From Lactobacillus sp. (lineage in GTDB: Bacteria > Bacillota > Bacilli > Lactobacillales > Lactobacillaceae), in NCBI GenBank assembly GCA_014803905.1, contig JAAVAW010000015.1, positions 34,875 to 40,703 of the forward strand: DNA of 5,829 nt. The letters run 5' to 3'. The notes below the pieces were generated by a model. It was given only the letters and a program-made list of their open reading frames with translations, searched no databases and was not told the origin of the DNA. Shown here piece after piece: positions 1 through 5,529 of this stretch (positions are counted from its first letter, which is position 1; every line of letters starts with the position of its first letter). A program made the position numbers and the translations under genes.

Positions 1-457
1 AGAGTTTAGTAAGTATTCATTAGCTGATGCTCAAGTGGCTCGAATTGTAAAGGATGCACAAATAGCACGTGGAGCCTTTTATAAATATTTTGATAATTTA
101 ACAGATGCCTATAAATATATTTATGGGCAGGCCATACAAAGTATTCATTTAGGTGTTGGTCAAATGATACAAAAATTTGACCCAGAGACTTTTTATCAAA
201 TGACAATTGATTTTATTGATAAGACGAGTAATAGTAAGTACTACAATTTGATCAAACTACATTTAACTCGTAATCAACAATTGATTCATCCCGATATAGT
301 TGTAGAAAGTAGAAAAACTTTACACCTAGATGCGCAAATATGGAGTGCGATGATTTTGAGCCATGAAGTCATTAATCTTGTTTTATTTGATCCTGAGAAT
401 AAAGATAAATATTTGGATCGTTACCGAACAAGTTTGAACTTATTAAAGGAACGGTGA
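1..457 (+). CDS. TetR-family regulator, 3' part (HrtR-like; 5' end outside the window)
   Basis: The reading frame is open from base 2 to the TGA at 455-457 and gives 151 residues. The GTG at 35-37 is an internal valine, not a start, because the frame continues upstream with TetR-like sequence (FSKYSLADAQVARIVKDAQI). Residues 7-30 hold the helix-turn-helix, ending in the typical ARGAFYKYF recognition-helix signature; only about 20 N-terminal residues should be missing. The rest is a helical ligand-binding domain with no recognisable enzyme motif. The gene sits 7 nt before an ABC permease gene and is followed by its ATPase, the order found in Lactococcus lactis hrtR-hrtB-hrtA, where HrtR is a heme-sensing repressor of its own operon. 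Fragment His49 and His121 lie 72 residues apart, close to the 77 between the HrtR heme ligands His72 and His149. TetR membership is clear; the heme-sensor role is inference from context. The operon promoter and operator are upstream of the window. Confidence 0.85.
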   Translation, partial: EFSKYSLADAQVARIVKDAQIARGAFYKYFDNLTDAYKYIYGQAIQSIHLGVGQMIQKFDPETFYQMTIDFIDKTSNSKYYNLIKLHLTRNQQLIHPDIVVESRKTLHLDAQIWSAMILSHEVINLVLFDPENKDKYLDRYRTSLNLLKER

Positions 458-464
458 GTGTTTC

Positions 465-1520
465 ATGTTTTTGGCATTAAAGGAAATTAAATATGAAAAG
501 TTCAGATATAGCCTAATAACTTTTATGATATTTTTAATTGCCTATTTAATTTTTATGTTATCTTCACTTGCTGCAGGATTAGCATCTGAAAATACTCAAG
601 CAATTAAAAGCTGGCATGTTCAATCAGTGGTACTTAATTCAAATGCAAATGTCAATTTGAGTCAATCTTTATTAACCAAAAATGATGTAAAAAATATCCA
701 AGTAGGAAAAGATAGTGCTTATGTTGGACTAGTACCGGTTGTAGTCAAAATGCCAAAACAAGAAACCCAATCAGCACAATTTATTGGCCTAAATAAAGAT
801 CAATATATTTATAAAAACTTATCTTTGGAAAGTGGTAGAAGAGCAAAAACAAATAAAGAAGTTGCCGTAGATACTAGTTTTAAAGATGATGGTTACAAAT
901 TAGGTGATAAGATCACCTTAAATGGTGGAAAAGAAAAATATAAAATTGTTGGTTTTGTGAATAATGCCAAGATAAATATTGCTCCAATAATTTATGGAAA
1001 TATGACTACTTGGAAGAGTTTACGTCCATTAGCTCCTAATGTGGTTGCTTCTGGAATTATGTCACAAAAGAAACTTACAGATAAAACTGATAATATTACG
1101 ACTTATAGTGTAAAGACTTTTACTAATAAATTACCTGGGTACTCAGCACAAAACATGACTTTTGAATTGATGATCGGCTTCTTATTTGTGATTTCATTGA
1201 TCGTGATAGCTGTTTTCCTATATATTTTAACTATTCAAAAGATGCCAAATTATGCTGTTTTAAGAGCCCAAGGTATCCCGACCAAAACACTAGTTGGTGC
1301 TACTATTAGTCAGTCAGTTATTTTAACTTTTGCTGGAACTTTAATTGCATGGGTAGTTATGTATTTGATGACTTTAGTTTTACCTGCAGCTGTTCCACTT
1401 AATTTTGCGCCATGGATTATGATTTCTGGTTTTGTAGGAATGTTAGTAATGGGTGTAATTGGAGGTCTAATTCCAATTCGTTCAATTTTAAAAGTTGATC
1501 CAGCACAGGCAATAGGTTAA
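465..1520 (+). CDS. hrtB: ABC transporter permease, FtsX/MacB type (HrtB-like heme exporter subunit)
   Basis: This 351-residue membrane protein has one N-terminal transmembrane helix (about residues 16-38), a large soluble extracytoplasmic domain (about 40-232), and three helices near 233-256, 277-305 and 313-340. That is the four-helix layout of the FtsX/MacB permease fold. It ends in the family-typical IRSILKVDPAQAIG, which follows the last helix on the cytoplasmic side. The segment LPGYSAQNMTFELMI before helix 2 resembles HrtB proteins, and the length matches HrtB of staphylococci and lactococci as I recall it. HrtB works as a dimer with the HrtA ATPase and removes toxic heme from the membrane. 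The start ATG has GGTGAG at 453-458, six bases upstream and overlapping the end of the preceding regulator gene, which suggests coupled translation. The ATPase gene follows after 13 nt. The fold is certain; heme as substrate is inferred from gene order and size, and a related peptide or lipid exporter is the alternative. Confidence 0.85.
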   Translation: MFLALKEIKYEKFRYSLITFMIFLIAYLIFMLSSLAAGLASENTQAIKSWHVQSVVLNSNANVNLSQSLLTKNDVKNIQVGKDSAYVGLVPVVVKMPKQETQSAQFIGLNKDQYIYKNLSLESGRRAKTNKEVAVDTSFKDDGYKLGDKITLNGGKEKYKIVGFVNNAKINIAPIIYGNMTTWKSLRPLAPNVVASGIMSQKKLTDKTDNITTYSVKTFTNKLPGYSAQNMTFELMIGFLFVISLIVIAVFLYILTIQKMPNYAVLRAQGIPTKTLVGATISQSVILTFAGTLIAWVVMYLMTLVLPAAVPLNFAPWIMISGFVGMLVMGVIGGLIPIRSILKVDPAQAIG

Positions 1521-1533
1521 GGAGGTAAGTAGA

Positions 1534-2208
1534 ATGGCAGCAATAACATTAACAGATGTAAGTAAAGTTTATGGTAAAGGTATTGCTGAAGTTAAAGCTC
1601 TAAAAGATGTTAATTTTACGGCCAATAAAGGAGAAGTCGTGTTAATTGTAGGACCATCTGGGGCCGGTAAAAGTACCTTTTTAACTATTGCAGGAGCATT
1701 GCAAAAGCCCACTAGTGGAACTGTAATAATTGATGGTGAAGATATTAGTAATATTAGCGCCAAAGCAGCTAATAAGTTACGTTTAGATAAGATTGGTTTT
1801 GTTTTACAGGCTTATAATCTAGTTCCCTATCTTACTGTTAAAGAACAATTTACTTTAGTAGATAAGGTAAAAAAAGAAAATAATATGTCGCATCAAGCCT
1901 TAGATGAGTTGATGAAACAACTTGGAATCGACATGTTAGTTAATAAATATCCAAATGAAATTTCAGGTGGGCAAAAACAAAGAGTAGCAATTGCACGCGC
2001 GCTTTATGCTAATCCAGCAATTATTTTAGCCGATGAGCCTACTGCTTCACTAGATAGTGAAAAAGTTGAAGAGGTAGGTAAATTATTTAAAGATTTGGCT
2101 CAAAAACAAGATAAAGCTTTAATTATTGTGACCCACGATATGCGTTTAAAGAAATATGCTAACAAAACTTATCAAATGATTGATGGTCGTTTACGTGAAG
2201 AGCAATAG
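1534..2208 (+). CDS. hrtA: ABC transporter ATP-binding protein (HrtA-like)
   Basis: This is a 224-residue stand-alone nucleotide-binding domain with every catalytic element in place: Walker A GPSGAGKS (residues 40-47), Q-loop Gln92 in FVLQAYNLVPYLTV, signature ISGGQKQR (143-150, with the usual Leu replaced by Ile), Walker B AIILADEP ending in catalytic Glu168, D-loop ASLD (171-174) and switch His201 in VTHD. It belongs to the MacB/LolD/HrtA group, whose ATPases pair with FtsX-type permeases, and it should power the permease encoded just upstream. The ATG is preceded by TAAGGAGG at 1518-1525, where the stop codon of the permease gene merges into a near-perfect Shine-Dalgarno 8 nt from the start, so the two are surely cotranslated. 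It is the last gene of its operon; a strong terminator begins right after the stop. HrtA of Staphylococcus aureus is of similar length. The ATPase call is certain; the heme-export role is inferred. Confidence 0.93.
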   Translation: MAAITLTDVSKVYGKGIAEVKALKDVNFTANKGEVVLIVGPSGAGKSTFLTIAGALQKPTSGTVIIDGEDISNISAKAANKLRLDKIGFVLQAYNLVPYLTVKEQFTLVDKVKKENNMSHQALDELMKQLGIDMLVNKYPNEISGGQKQRVAIARALYANPAIILADEPTASLDSEKVEEVGKLFKDLAQKQDKALIIVTHDMRLKKYANKTYQMIDGRLREEQ

Positions 2209-2246
2209 AAAAAAGGTATTCCTAATTTAATTAGGAATACCTTTTT
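2209..2246. terminator. Bidirectional rho-independent terminator between convergent genes
   Basis: A perfect 11-bp inverted repeat, GGTATTCCTAA (2215-2225) and TTAGGAATACC (2231-2241), encloses a 5-nt loop. It is flanked by six A on the left (2209-2214) and five T on the right (2242-2246). Read on either strand it gives a hairpin followed by a U-run, so it can end both the ABC operon on the + strand and the dipeptidase gene on the - strand, whose stop codon lies about 20 nt away. Confidence 0.92.
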
Positions 2247-2265
2247 ATGATAGAATCATTGATCT

Positions 2266-3678
2266 TTATAGATTAGGATCCATTTGAAAACGAAGAGGTG
2301 AATCTTCAGTTTGGAGAGTAATTAATTTAGAGATTAAGTCCTGATAATTTTTAAGAGCAATACTTGCTAATTTTTTATTTGCCTCATTTATTAATTGTAA
2401 TTGTTGTTCTTTATCGTTAACAGTCTTTAACTTTCTATCATAGTCAATACGAGTTTTTACTAATTGCTCATTAGTTTCTTTTTGAGTGTTAACCAAGTAA
2501 GTAGAATATTTACTCCAATTACGATCAACTAAGACACTAGCTTCTTTGAATACCCAGTAAGCGGAATTTGAGGTGAAGTCTTTTTTACCATATTTAAACA
2601 TAGTAGGAACTTCTGTGCCTTGTGGGTAAAAAGGAATATAAACGCTTTGAGCAGCAATTCCCATAGCTAGCCAATGTATCATAGTTTCATCACGTAATTG
2701 AAGTAAGTGCGATTCTTGTGTGGTAGCTACACTTATTGGACGATAAGTTGCATTGCTTTTATTTTTACTTTTGGTTAAATCATATTGTGTTCCATTAAAG
2801 TGATCACTTAAAACTCGTTGAGCTTCTTCAATAGCAATAGGGTGATCCGGTTTTCTTAAAAATGGTAATTCAAAACTTTCTGGATCTTGTTCTATTGATG
2901 GCGTTAATAATTTTTGACCAGACCAAACACGAGGAGTGTTATAAGCAAGATCGGAATCATCATGAGTGCCAAAGATTCTTCTAAAATTAAAAGGTTTATC
3001 TTGGGGCCAAAGATGGTTTTGATAAACAAATTCTTGAATACCAGGAGAGGTGATGAAATTATCTTGGTCATCAAAATCAATTTCTTCAATGGCTAATTGA
3101 TTGGCAACGACTGCATAAGAGTCATCCGGTATGCGACGTGCTACATAATGATGACCAGAACCAATTTCCATGTACCAAGCTTCATTACGATCTGCAAACA
3201 AAATACCATTAGCTTCTGCAGAACCATGTTCTTGAACAATTTTGCCTAGGCGTTCTACGCCGCTACGAGCAGTCTTTACATAAGGAAGAACTACTGTGAC
3301 CATGGCCTCTTCTAAGATTCCATCTTTAGTATTAAATGGATCAAAAGCTTGTACTCGATCATTAGCGTAAGCACTTTCTGTTGCACTCATAGCTACATGA
3401 TATTCATTAATTCCGTCTTCTTCAAAAACACCATATTTATCTGTCCATTCTGGTGTAGAAGAATATGCATATGCTTCGTGAGGAAGAGAAATTATAAATT
3501 TATTGTCTTTAGATTTAAAAGTATTATCCTGAATGTGGCGATGTGCATTAAAAGCCAAATGCTTTGGCCAAGCTGTTTTGGCATCTTCATTACGTCCAAT
3601 AATGACACTTCCATCAATAGTAGCTTTTTTACCGATTAAAATAGAAGTACAGGATGAACGCCCAATTTTATTTATCAT
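2266..3678 (-). CDS. pepD: C69-family dipeptidase (PepD type)
   Basis: This 470-residue protein belongs to peptidase family C69, the N-terminal-nucleophile cysteine dipeptidases typified by PepD of Lactobacillus helveticus. These are cytoplasmic enzymes that split dipeptides at the end of peptide utilisation. Cys10 in SSCTSILIGKKATIDGS is the expected nucleophile, followed by the family motif GRNED (28-32). Further family segments are NEYHVAMSATES (91-102), DRNEAWYMEIGSGHHYVARR (163-182) and PDDSYAVVANQ (185-195). In this family the residues before the Cys are thought to be removed by self-cleavage. I chose the ATG at 3678 rather than the in-frame GTG at 3687: the purine-rich site AGAAAGAG (3687-3694) is 8 nt from the ATG but touches the GTG. 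No signal peptide is visible. The C-terminal region, about 385-450, is rich in charged residues and Gln and looks helical. The gene stands alone, divergent from a small unknown gene and convergent with the ABC operon. Cleavage specificity cannot be told from sequence. Confidence 0.92.
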   Translation of the reverse strand: MINKIGRSSCTSILIGKKATIDGSVIIGRNEDAKTAWPKHLAFNAHRHIQDNTFKSKDNKFIISLPHEAYAYSSTPEWTDKYGVFEEDGINEYHVAMSATESAYANDRVQAFDPFNTKDGILEEAMVTVVLPYVKTARSGVERLGKIVQEHGSAEANGILFADRNEAWYMEIGSGHHYVARRIPDDSYAVVANQLAIEEIDFDDQDNFITSPGIQEFVYQNHLWPQDKPFNFRRIFGTHDDSDLAYNTPRVWSGQKLLTPSIEQDPESFELPFLRKPDHPIAIEEAQRVLSDHFNGTQYDLTKSKNKSNATYRPISVATTQESHLLQLRDETMIHWLAMGIAAQSVYIPFYPQGTEVPTMFKYGKKDFTSNSAYWVFKEASVLVDRNWSKYSTYLVNTQKETNEQLVKTRIDYDRKLKTVNDKEQQLQLINEANKKLASIALKNYQDLISKLITLQTEDSPLRFQMDPNL

Positions 3679-3699
3679 TAATTTCACTCTTTCTAAGAA

Positions 3700-3710
3700 T
3701 ATAATATAAT
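3700..3710 (+). promoter_or_regulatory. Twin -10 hexamers, candidate promoter of the 80-residue gene
   Basis: Two perfect TATAAT hexamers share one base, at 3700-3705 and 3705-3710, some 53-63 nt before the ATG at 3763. No convincing -35 is visible; the best is ATTTCA at 3681-3686 with an 18-nt spacer, 3 of 6. They overlap the - strand -10 candidates, so the divergent promoters would compete or be back to back. Confidence 0.35.
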
Positions 3711-3730
3711 TAACATTGTATTACTGTGAG
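3701..3730 (-). promoter_or_regulatory. Candidate promoter of the dipeptidase gene
   Basis: Read on the - strand, CTCACA (3725-3730) matches the -35 consensus at 4 of 6 positions. It is followed at 16 nt by TATATT (3703-3708) or at 18 nt by TATTAT (3701-3706), each 5 of 6 to the -10 consensus. The start of transcription would fall about 18 nt before the chosen ATG, just leaving room for the ribosome binding site. The tract is so A/T-rich that the exact hexamers are uncertain. Confidence 0.4.
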
Positions 3731-3762
3731 AAAAAAATAAAAATATATGTGAGGTTTATATT

Positions 3763-4005
3763 ATGGAAGATTTACCTGAAGATAAAGAAGTTATTTTATC
3801 AACTGATTATAAAAATCATAGTATTAATATGAAATTTTCCGATAATTTAGTTGATGATCGTGAAAAAGGTTATATTTTATCTGCAGCATTTTTAGCCTTT
3901 GCTGCTAGTCAAGGACTAGATAAACAAGAAGTTATTGAAATGGTAAATTCGCACTATGATGAGTTCACAGGGGATGACGGGTCTAGTTTATTTAAGCGTC
4001 TATAA
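3763..4005 (+). CDS. Small acidic protein of unknown function (80 aa)
   Basis: I do not recognise a family. The 80 residues are acidic at both ends, with clusters MEDLPEDKE at the start and HYDEFTGDDG near the C-terminus. The middle (about residues 33-62: REKGYILSAAFLAFAASQGL, then DKQEVIEMVNSHYDEF) reads as two amphipathic helices around a hydrophobic patch too short and too interrupted for a membrane helix. There is no signal peptide, cysteine or metal motif, so a small cytoplasmic protein is likely. The ATG has GAGG at 3751-3754, 8 nt upstream, and codon use resembles the neighbours, which supports a real gene. It is monocistronic as far as can be seen: divergent from the dipeptidase gene and followed by a 172-nt gap before the next regulator. 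Lactobacilli carry many such short conserved proteins without assigned role. Confidence 0.75.
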   Translation: MEDLPEDKEVILSTDYKNHSINMKFSDNLVDDREKGYILSAAFLAFAASQGLDKQEVIEMVNSHYDEFTGDDGSSLFKRL

Positions 4006-4070
4006 CTTATAAATATATAAGAAATAAAGAAATTTTAATTAAATAACTGTATACTTTTGTTATTTTTTGG

Positions 4071-4078
4071 TATATGAT
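4071..4078 (+). promoter_or_regulatory. Candidate promoter -10 region of the TetR gene
   Basis: TATATGAT at 4071-4078 contains TATGAT (5 of 6 to the -10 consensus). An overlapping TATATG is preceded by TGG, an extended -10 arrangement. The -35 region is poor (TGTATA at 4048-4053, 3 of 6, 17-nt spacer to 4071). Transcription would begin near 4084 and leave a leader of about 90 nt before the GTG start at 4178, which contains the inverted repeats described separately. Confidence 0.4.
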
Positions 4079-4086
4079 AGTCATGA

Positions 4087-4150
4087 ATGAAATAACAGGT
4101 GTTAGTTAATTAATAATTTTATGTTGTTTCATGAACTAACTTAATTTTTT
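4087..4150 (+). other. Interleaved inverted repeats in the leader of the TetR gene
   Basis: Repeat A pairs ATGAAATAACA (4087-4097) with TGTTGTTTCAT (4122-4132): 11 pairs with one G-U. Repeat B pairs GTTAGTT (4101-4107, inside the loop of A) with AACTAAC (4134-4140) and is followed by TTAATTTTTT (4141-4150). The arms interleave (A-left, B-left, A-right, B-right), so in RNA they could form an H-type pseudoknot or act as alternatives, with B a weak terminator-like hairpin. In DNA, repeat A could instead be an operator for the regulator encoded downstream. The repeats are seen directly; the role is open. Confidence 0.4.
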
Positions 4151-4177
4151 GAGTAGAGTGATAAAGGGGTATTAAAA

Positions 4178-4801
4178 GTGGCTAGAAAGAAAGAAATTGA
4201 CAAAAGTAAAATTTTGGATGGTGCATATAGACTTGCTGTAAAGGATGGTATTGAAAGCCTAACTGCAAGAAATATTGCTAAAGAAGTTCATTGTTCAACT
4301 CAACCTATTTATTTAGAGTTTGATAATATGACTGATTTACGTAATCAAGTAATTAAAAAGATTACTGATGAATTAAAAAACAACACTTTACAACAAAACT
4401 TTGTTGGTGAACCTTTAATTGATCTTGGTTTATCATATATTTATTTTGCAAAAGATCATGTTGGTTTATTCCGTGCAATGTTTGTTGATGGTAAATTTGG
4501 TAGCAAGATCATTTCTGATACATTAATGGATCTTGGTACTGAAAAATTCAAGCAACAATTTGATGCTGATAGTTTTTCAAATGAAAGAATCCGTCATATT
4601 GTAATTACAACTTGGGTTTCAGCAACTGGTATCGCAGCTCTACAAATTAACCAAATGGTTGACTTTAGTCAAGATCAAATGATCAATGTGTTAGAAGCAC
4701 AAGTTCATGATGCTATGCTTAATGATCGTCTTACTAATACAGAAGAAAGTCCACTATTTGCAGCAGACGACGATGCCTCATTAGCTGAAAAATTAAGTTA
4801 A
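4178..4801 (+). CDS. TetR-family transcriptional regulator
   Basis: This complete 207-residue regulator starts at GTG, with AAAGGGG at 4163-4169, 8 nt upstream. Residues 10-55 form the TetR DNA-binding domain: helix 1 KILDGAYRLAVKDG, then the helix-turn-helix LTARNIAKEVHCSTQPIYLEF (29-48). The ligand-binding part has LSYIYFAKDHVGLFRAMF (85-102) and TTWVSATGIAALQ (144-156). These resemble the conserved segments of the WHG-type TetR C-terminal domain, although the His-Gly of that motif is replaced by Thr-Gly. The protein ends in an acidic tail (SPLFAADDDASLAEKLS) beyond the usual last helix. A strong terminator follows at once, so it is transcribed separately from the flavin reductase pair that starts 136 nt downstream on the same strand. 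The nearest targets are its own leader and that reductase promoter, which has a perfect palindrome at the expected start. The ligand cannot be predicted; the family call is secure. Confidence 0.92.
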   Translation: MARKKEIDKSKILDGAYRLAVKDGIESLTARNIAKEVHCSTQPIYLEFDNMTDLRNQVIKKITDELKNNTLQQNFVGEPLIDLGLSYIYFAKDHVGLFRAMFVDGKFGSKIISDTLMDLGTEKFKQQFDADSFSNERIRHIVITTWVSATGIAALQINQMVDFSQDQMINVLEAQVHDAMLNDRLTNTEESPLFAADDDASLAEKLS

Positions 4802-4810
4802 TAATAATTT

Positions 4811-4851
4811 AAAAGTGCTACTTAGCTTATAAGTAGCGCTTTTTTATTTTT
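4811..4851 (+). terminator. Rho-independent terminator after the TetR gene
   Basis: AAAAGTGCTACTTA (4811-4824) pairs with TAAGTAGCGCTTTT (4830-4843) over 14 bp with a single T-G wobble, around a 5-nt loop GCTTA. A T-rich tail runs to 4851. It begins 9 nt after the stop codon and isolates the regulator from the reductase operon. The left arm has only four A in front, so it is mainly a + strand terminator. Confidence 0.93.
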
Positions 4852-4866
4852 TACTAAATAAAAAAT

Positions 4867-4895
4867 TTGGTGTTTATTTAAGAGAACCTTATAAT
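4867..4895 (+). promoter_or_regulatory. Promoter of the flavin reductase pair
   Basis: A perfect -10 TATAAT at 4890-4895 lies 17 nt after TTGGTG (4867-4872), which matches the -35 consensus only at TTG. The strong -10 with a weak -35 suits a regulated promoter. Transcription should begin at about 4902, giving a leader of some 36 nt before the ATG at 4938. Confidence 0.65.
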
Positions 4896-4904
4896 TAAAA
4901 TGAA

Positions 4905-4918
4905 TAGGTTTAAACCTA
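4905..4918 (+). promoter_or_regulatory. Perfect 14-bp palindrome at the reductase transcription start (candidate operator)
   Basis: TAGGTTTAAACCTA reads the same on both strands and lies about 10 bases after the -10 hexamer, so it covers the start of transcription. A further AACCT at 4885-4889 sits just before the -10, its centre 21 bp from the first palindrome half (two helical turns). A dimeric repressor bound here would block initiation; the TetR protein encoded directly upstream is the obvious candidate, but nothing in the sequence proves the pairing. Confidence 0.5.
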
Positions 4919-4925
4919 AGAAGGA

Positions 4926-4933
4926 AAGGTGAG
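4926..4933 (+). promoter_or_regulatory. Ribosome binding site that decides the reductase start
   Basis: AAGGTGAG (4927-4933 core) lies 4-8 nt before the ATG at 4938. The alternative in-frame GTG at 4929 is itself part of this site and would have only AAGG at 4921-4924. The paralogue downstream begins with the same MKLLAIVG, which confirms the ATG. Confidence 0.7.
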
Positions 4934-4937
4934 CAAA

Positions 4938-5525
4938 ATGAAGTTACTTGCTATTGTAGGTAGTAATGCAGATCATTCATATAATAGAGATTTGTTAAAA
5001 TTTATCAAGAAACATTTTACTGGTAAGTATGATATCGAATTAGCTGAAGTTCGTGATTTACCAATGTTTAAAGAAGGCTTTACGAAAGTTCCTGAGAGTG
5101 TAGAGTCCTTGGCTAAAAAGATTGAAGCTGCTGATGCAGTTTTAATTTCAACTCCTGAACAACAACACTCAGTTCCCTCCTCATTGAAGAGCGCACTTGA
5201 GTGGTTATCTTCAGCTGAACATCCCTTTAAGAATAAACCCATTGTAATTGTAGGAACTTCGGTGTTACCTCAGGGATCAGCACGTGGTCAAAGTCACTTG
5301 AAATTAGTTCTTAGTTCTCCAGGTTTTGGTGGAACTGTATTTGATGGTGATGAATTTATGTTAGGCAGTGCACCTGACCAATTTGATGAAAATGGTAATT
5401 TACCTGCAGGTACAGTAAAATTCATGGATCATTTCTTTGACGAATTTGATACTTTTTATGAACAAATTACTGGGAAAAATACTAAAGGTGTATTAGCACA
5501 AATATTTGGTAGTGGAAAGGAGTAA
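4938..5525 (+). CDS. NAD(P)H-dependent flavin reductase, first of a tandem pair
   Basis: This 195-residue flavodoxin-like protein belongs to the NADPH-dependent FMN reductase family. Strand 1 and the flavin phosphate loop read [20 protein letters not shown] (1-20). The second family motif, normally TPEYNxSxPxxLKNALDW, reads [19 protein letters not shown] (71-89), so the aromatic Tyr of PEY, near the bound flavin in relatives, is Gln75 here. A third loop, [20 protein letters not shown] (106-125), matches the family segment after strand 4. The tail (about 165-195) is longer than in many relatives. It is followed after 4 nt by a paralogue about half identical over the first 89 residues. In L. 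johnsonii NCC 533 a tandem pair of this type forms an NADH-dependent flavin reductase whose reduced flavin reacts with O2 to give most of the cell's H2O2. I infer the same role; a chromate or quinone reductase of the same fold is the alternative. Confidence 0.9.
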   Translation: MKLLAIVGSNADHSYNRDLLKFIKKHFTGKYDIELAEVRDLPMFKEGFTKVPESVESLAKKIEAADAVLISTPEQQHSVPSSLKSALEWLSSAEHPFKNKPIVIVGTSVLPQGSARGQSHLKLVLSSPGFGGTVFDGDEFMLGSAPDQFDENGNLPAGTVKFMDHFFDEFDTFYEQITGKNTKGVLAQIFGSGKE

Positions 5526-5529
5526 AGGA

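Noticed and set aside
35..457. GTG at 35 as the start of the first TetR gene
   Set aside because: The frame is open to the window edge and the upstream residues are TetR-like, so the GTG codes for an internal Val within the DNA-binding domain.
2904..3639. Open frames inside the dipeptidase gene on both strands
   Set aside because: Low-complexity translations with no family likeness, no ribosome binding sites, and a well-conserved enzyme in the other frame.
4006..4021. CTTATA/TATAAG inverted repeat right after the 80-residue gene
   Set aside because: Six mostly A-T pairs and no T-run after it; too weak for a terminator.
4041..4068. Weak terminator for the 80-residue gene: AAATAAC with GTTATTT, then T
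   Set aside because: Seven pairs with only one G-C, and the T-run is mostly part of the stem; likely chance in A/T-rich DNA.
4074..4109. Possible leader peptide MIVMNEITGVS before the TetR gene
   Set aside because: Its ATG lies in the proposed -10 region, and no ribosome binding site precedes it or the internal ATG at 4083.
4973..5242. 89-codon frame on the - strand within the first reductase
   Set aside because: Shadow of the clearly coding + strand gene; no ribosome binding site or family match.
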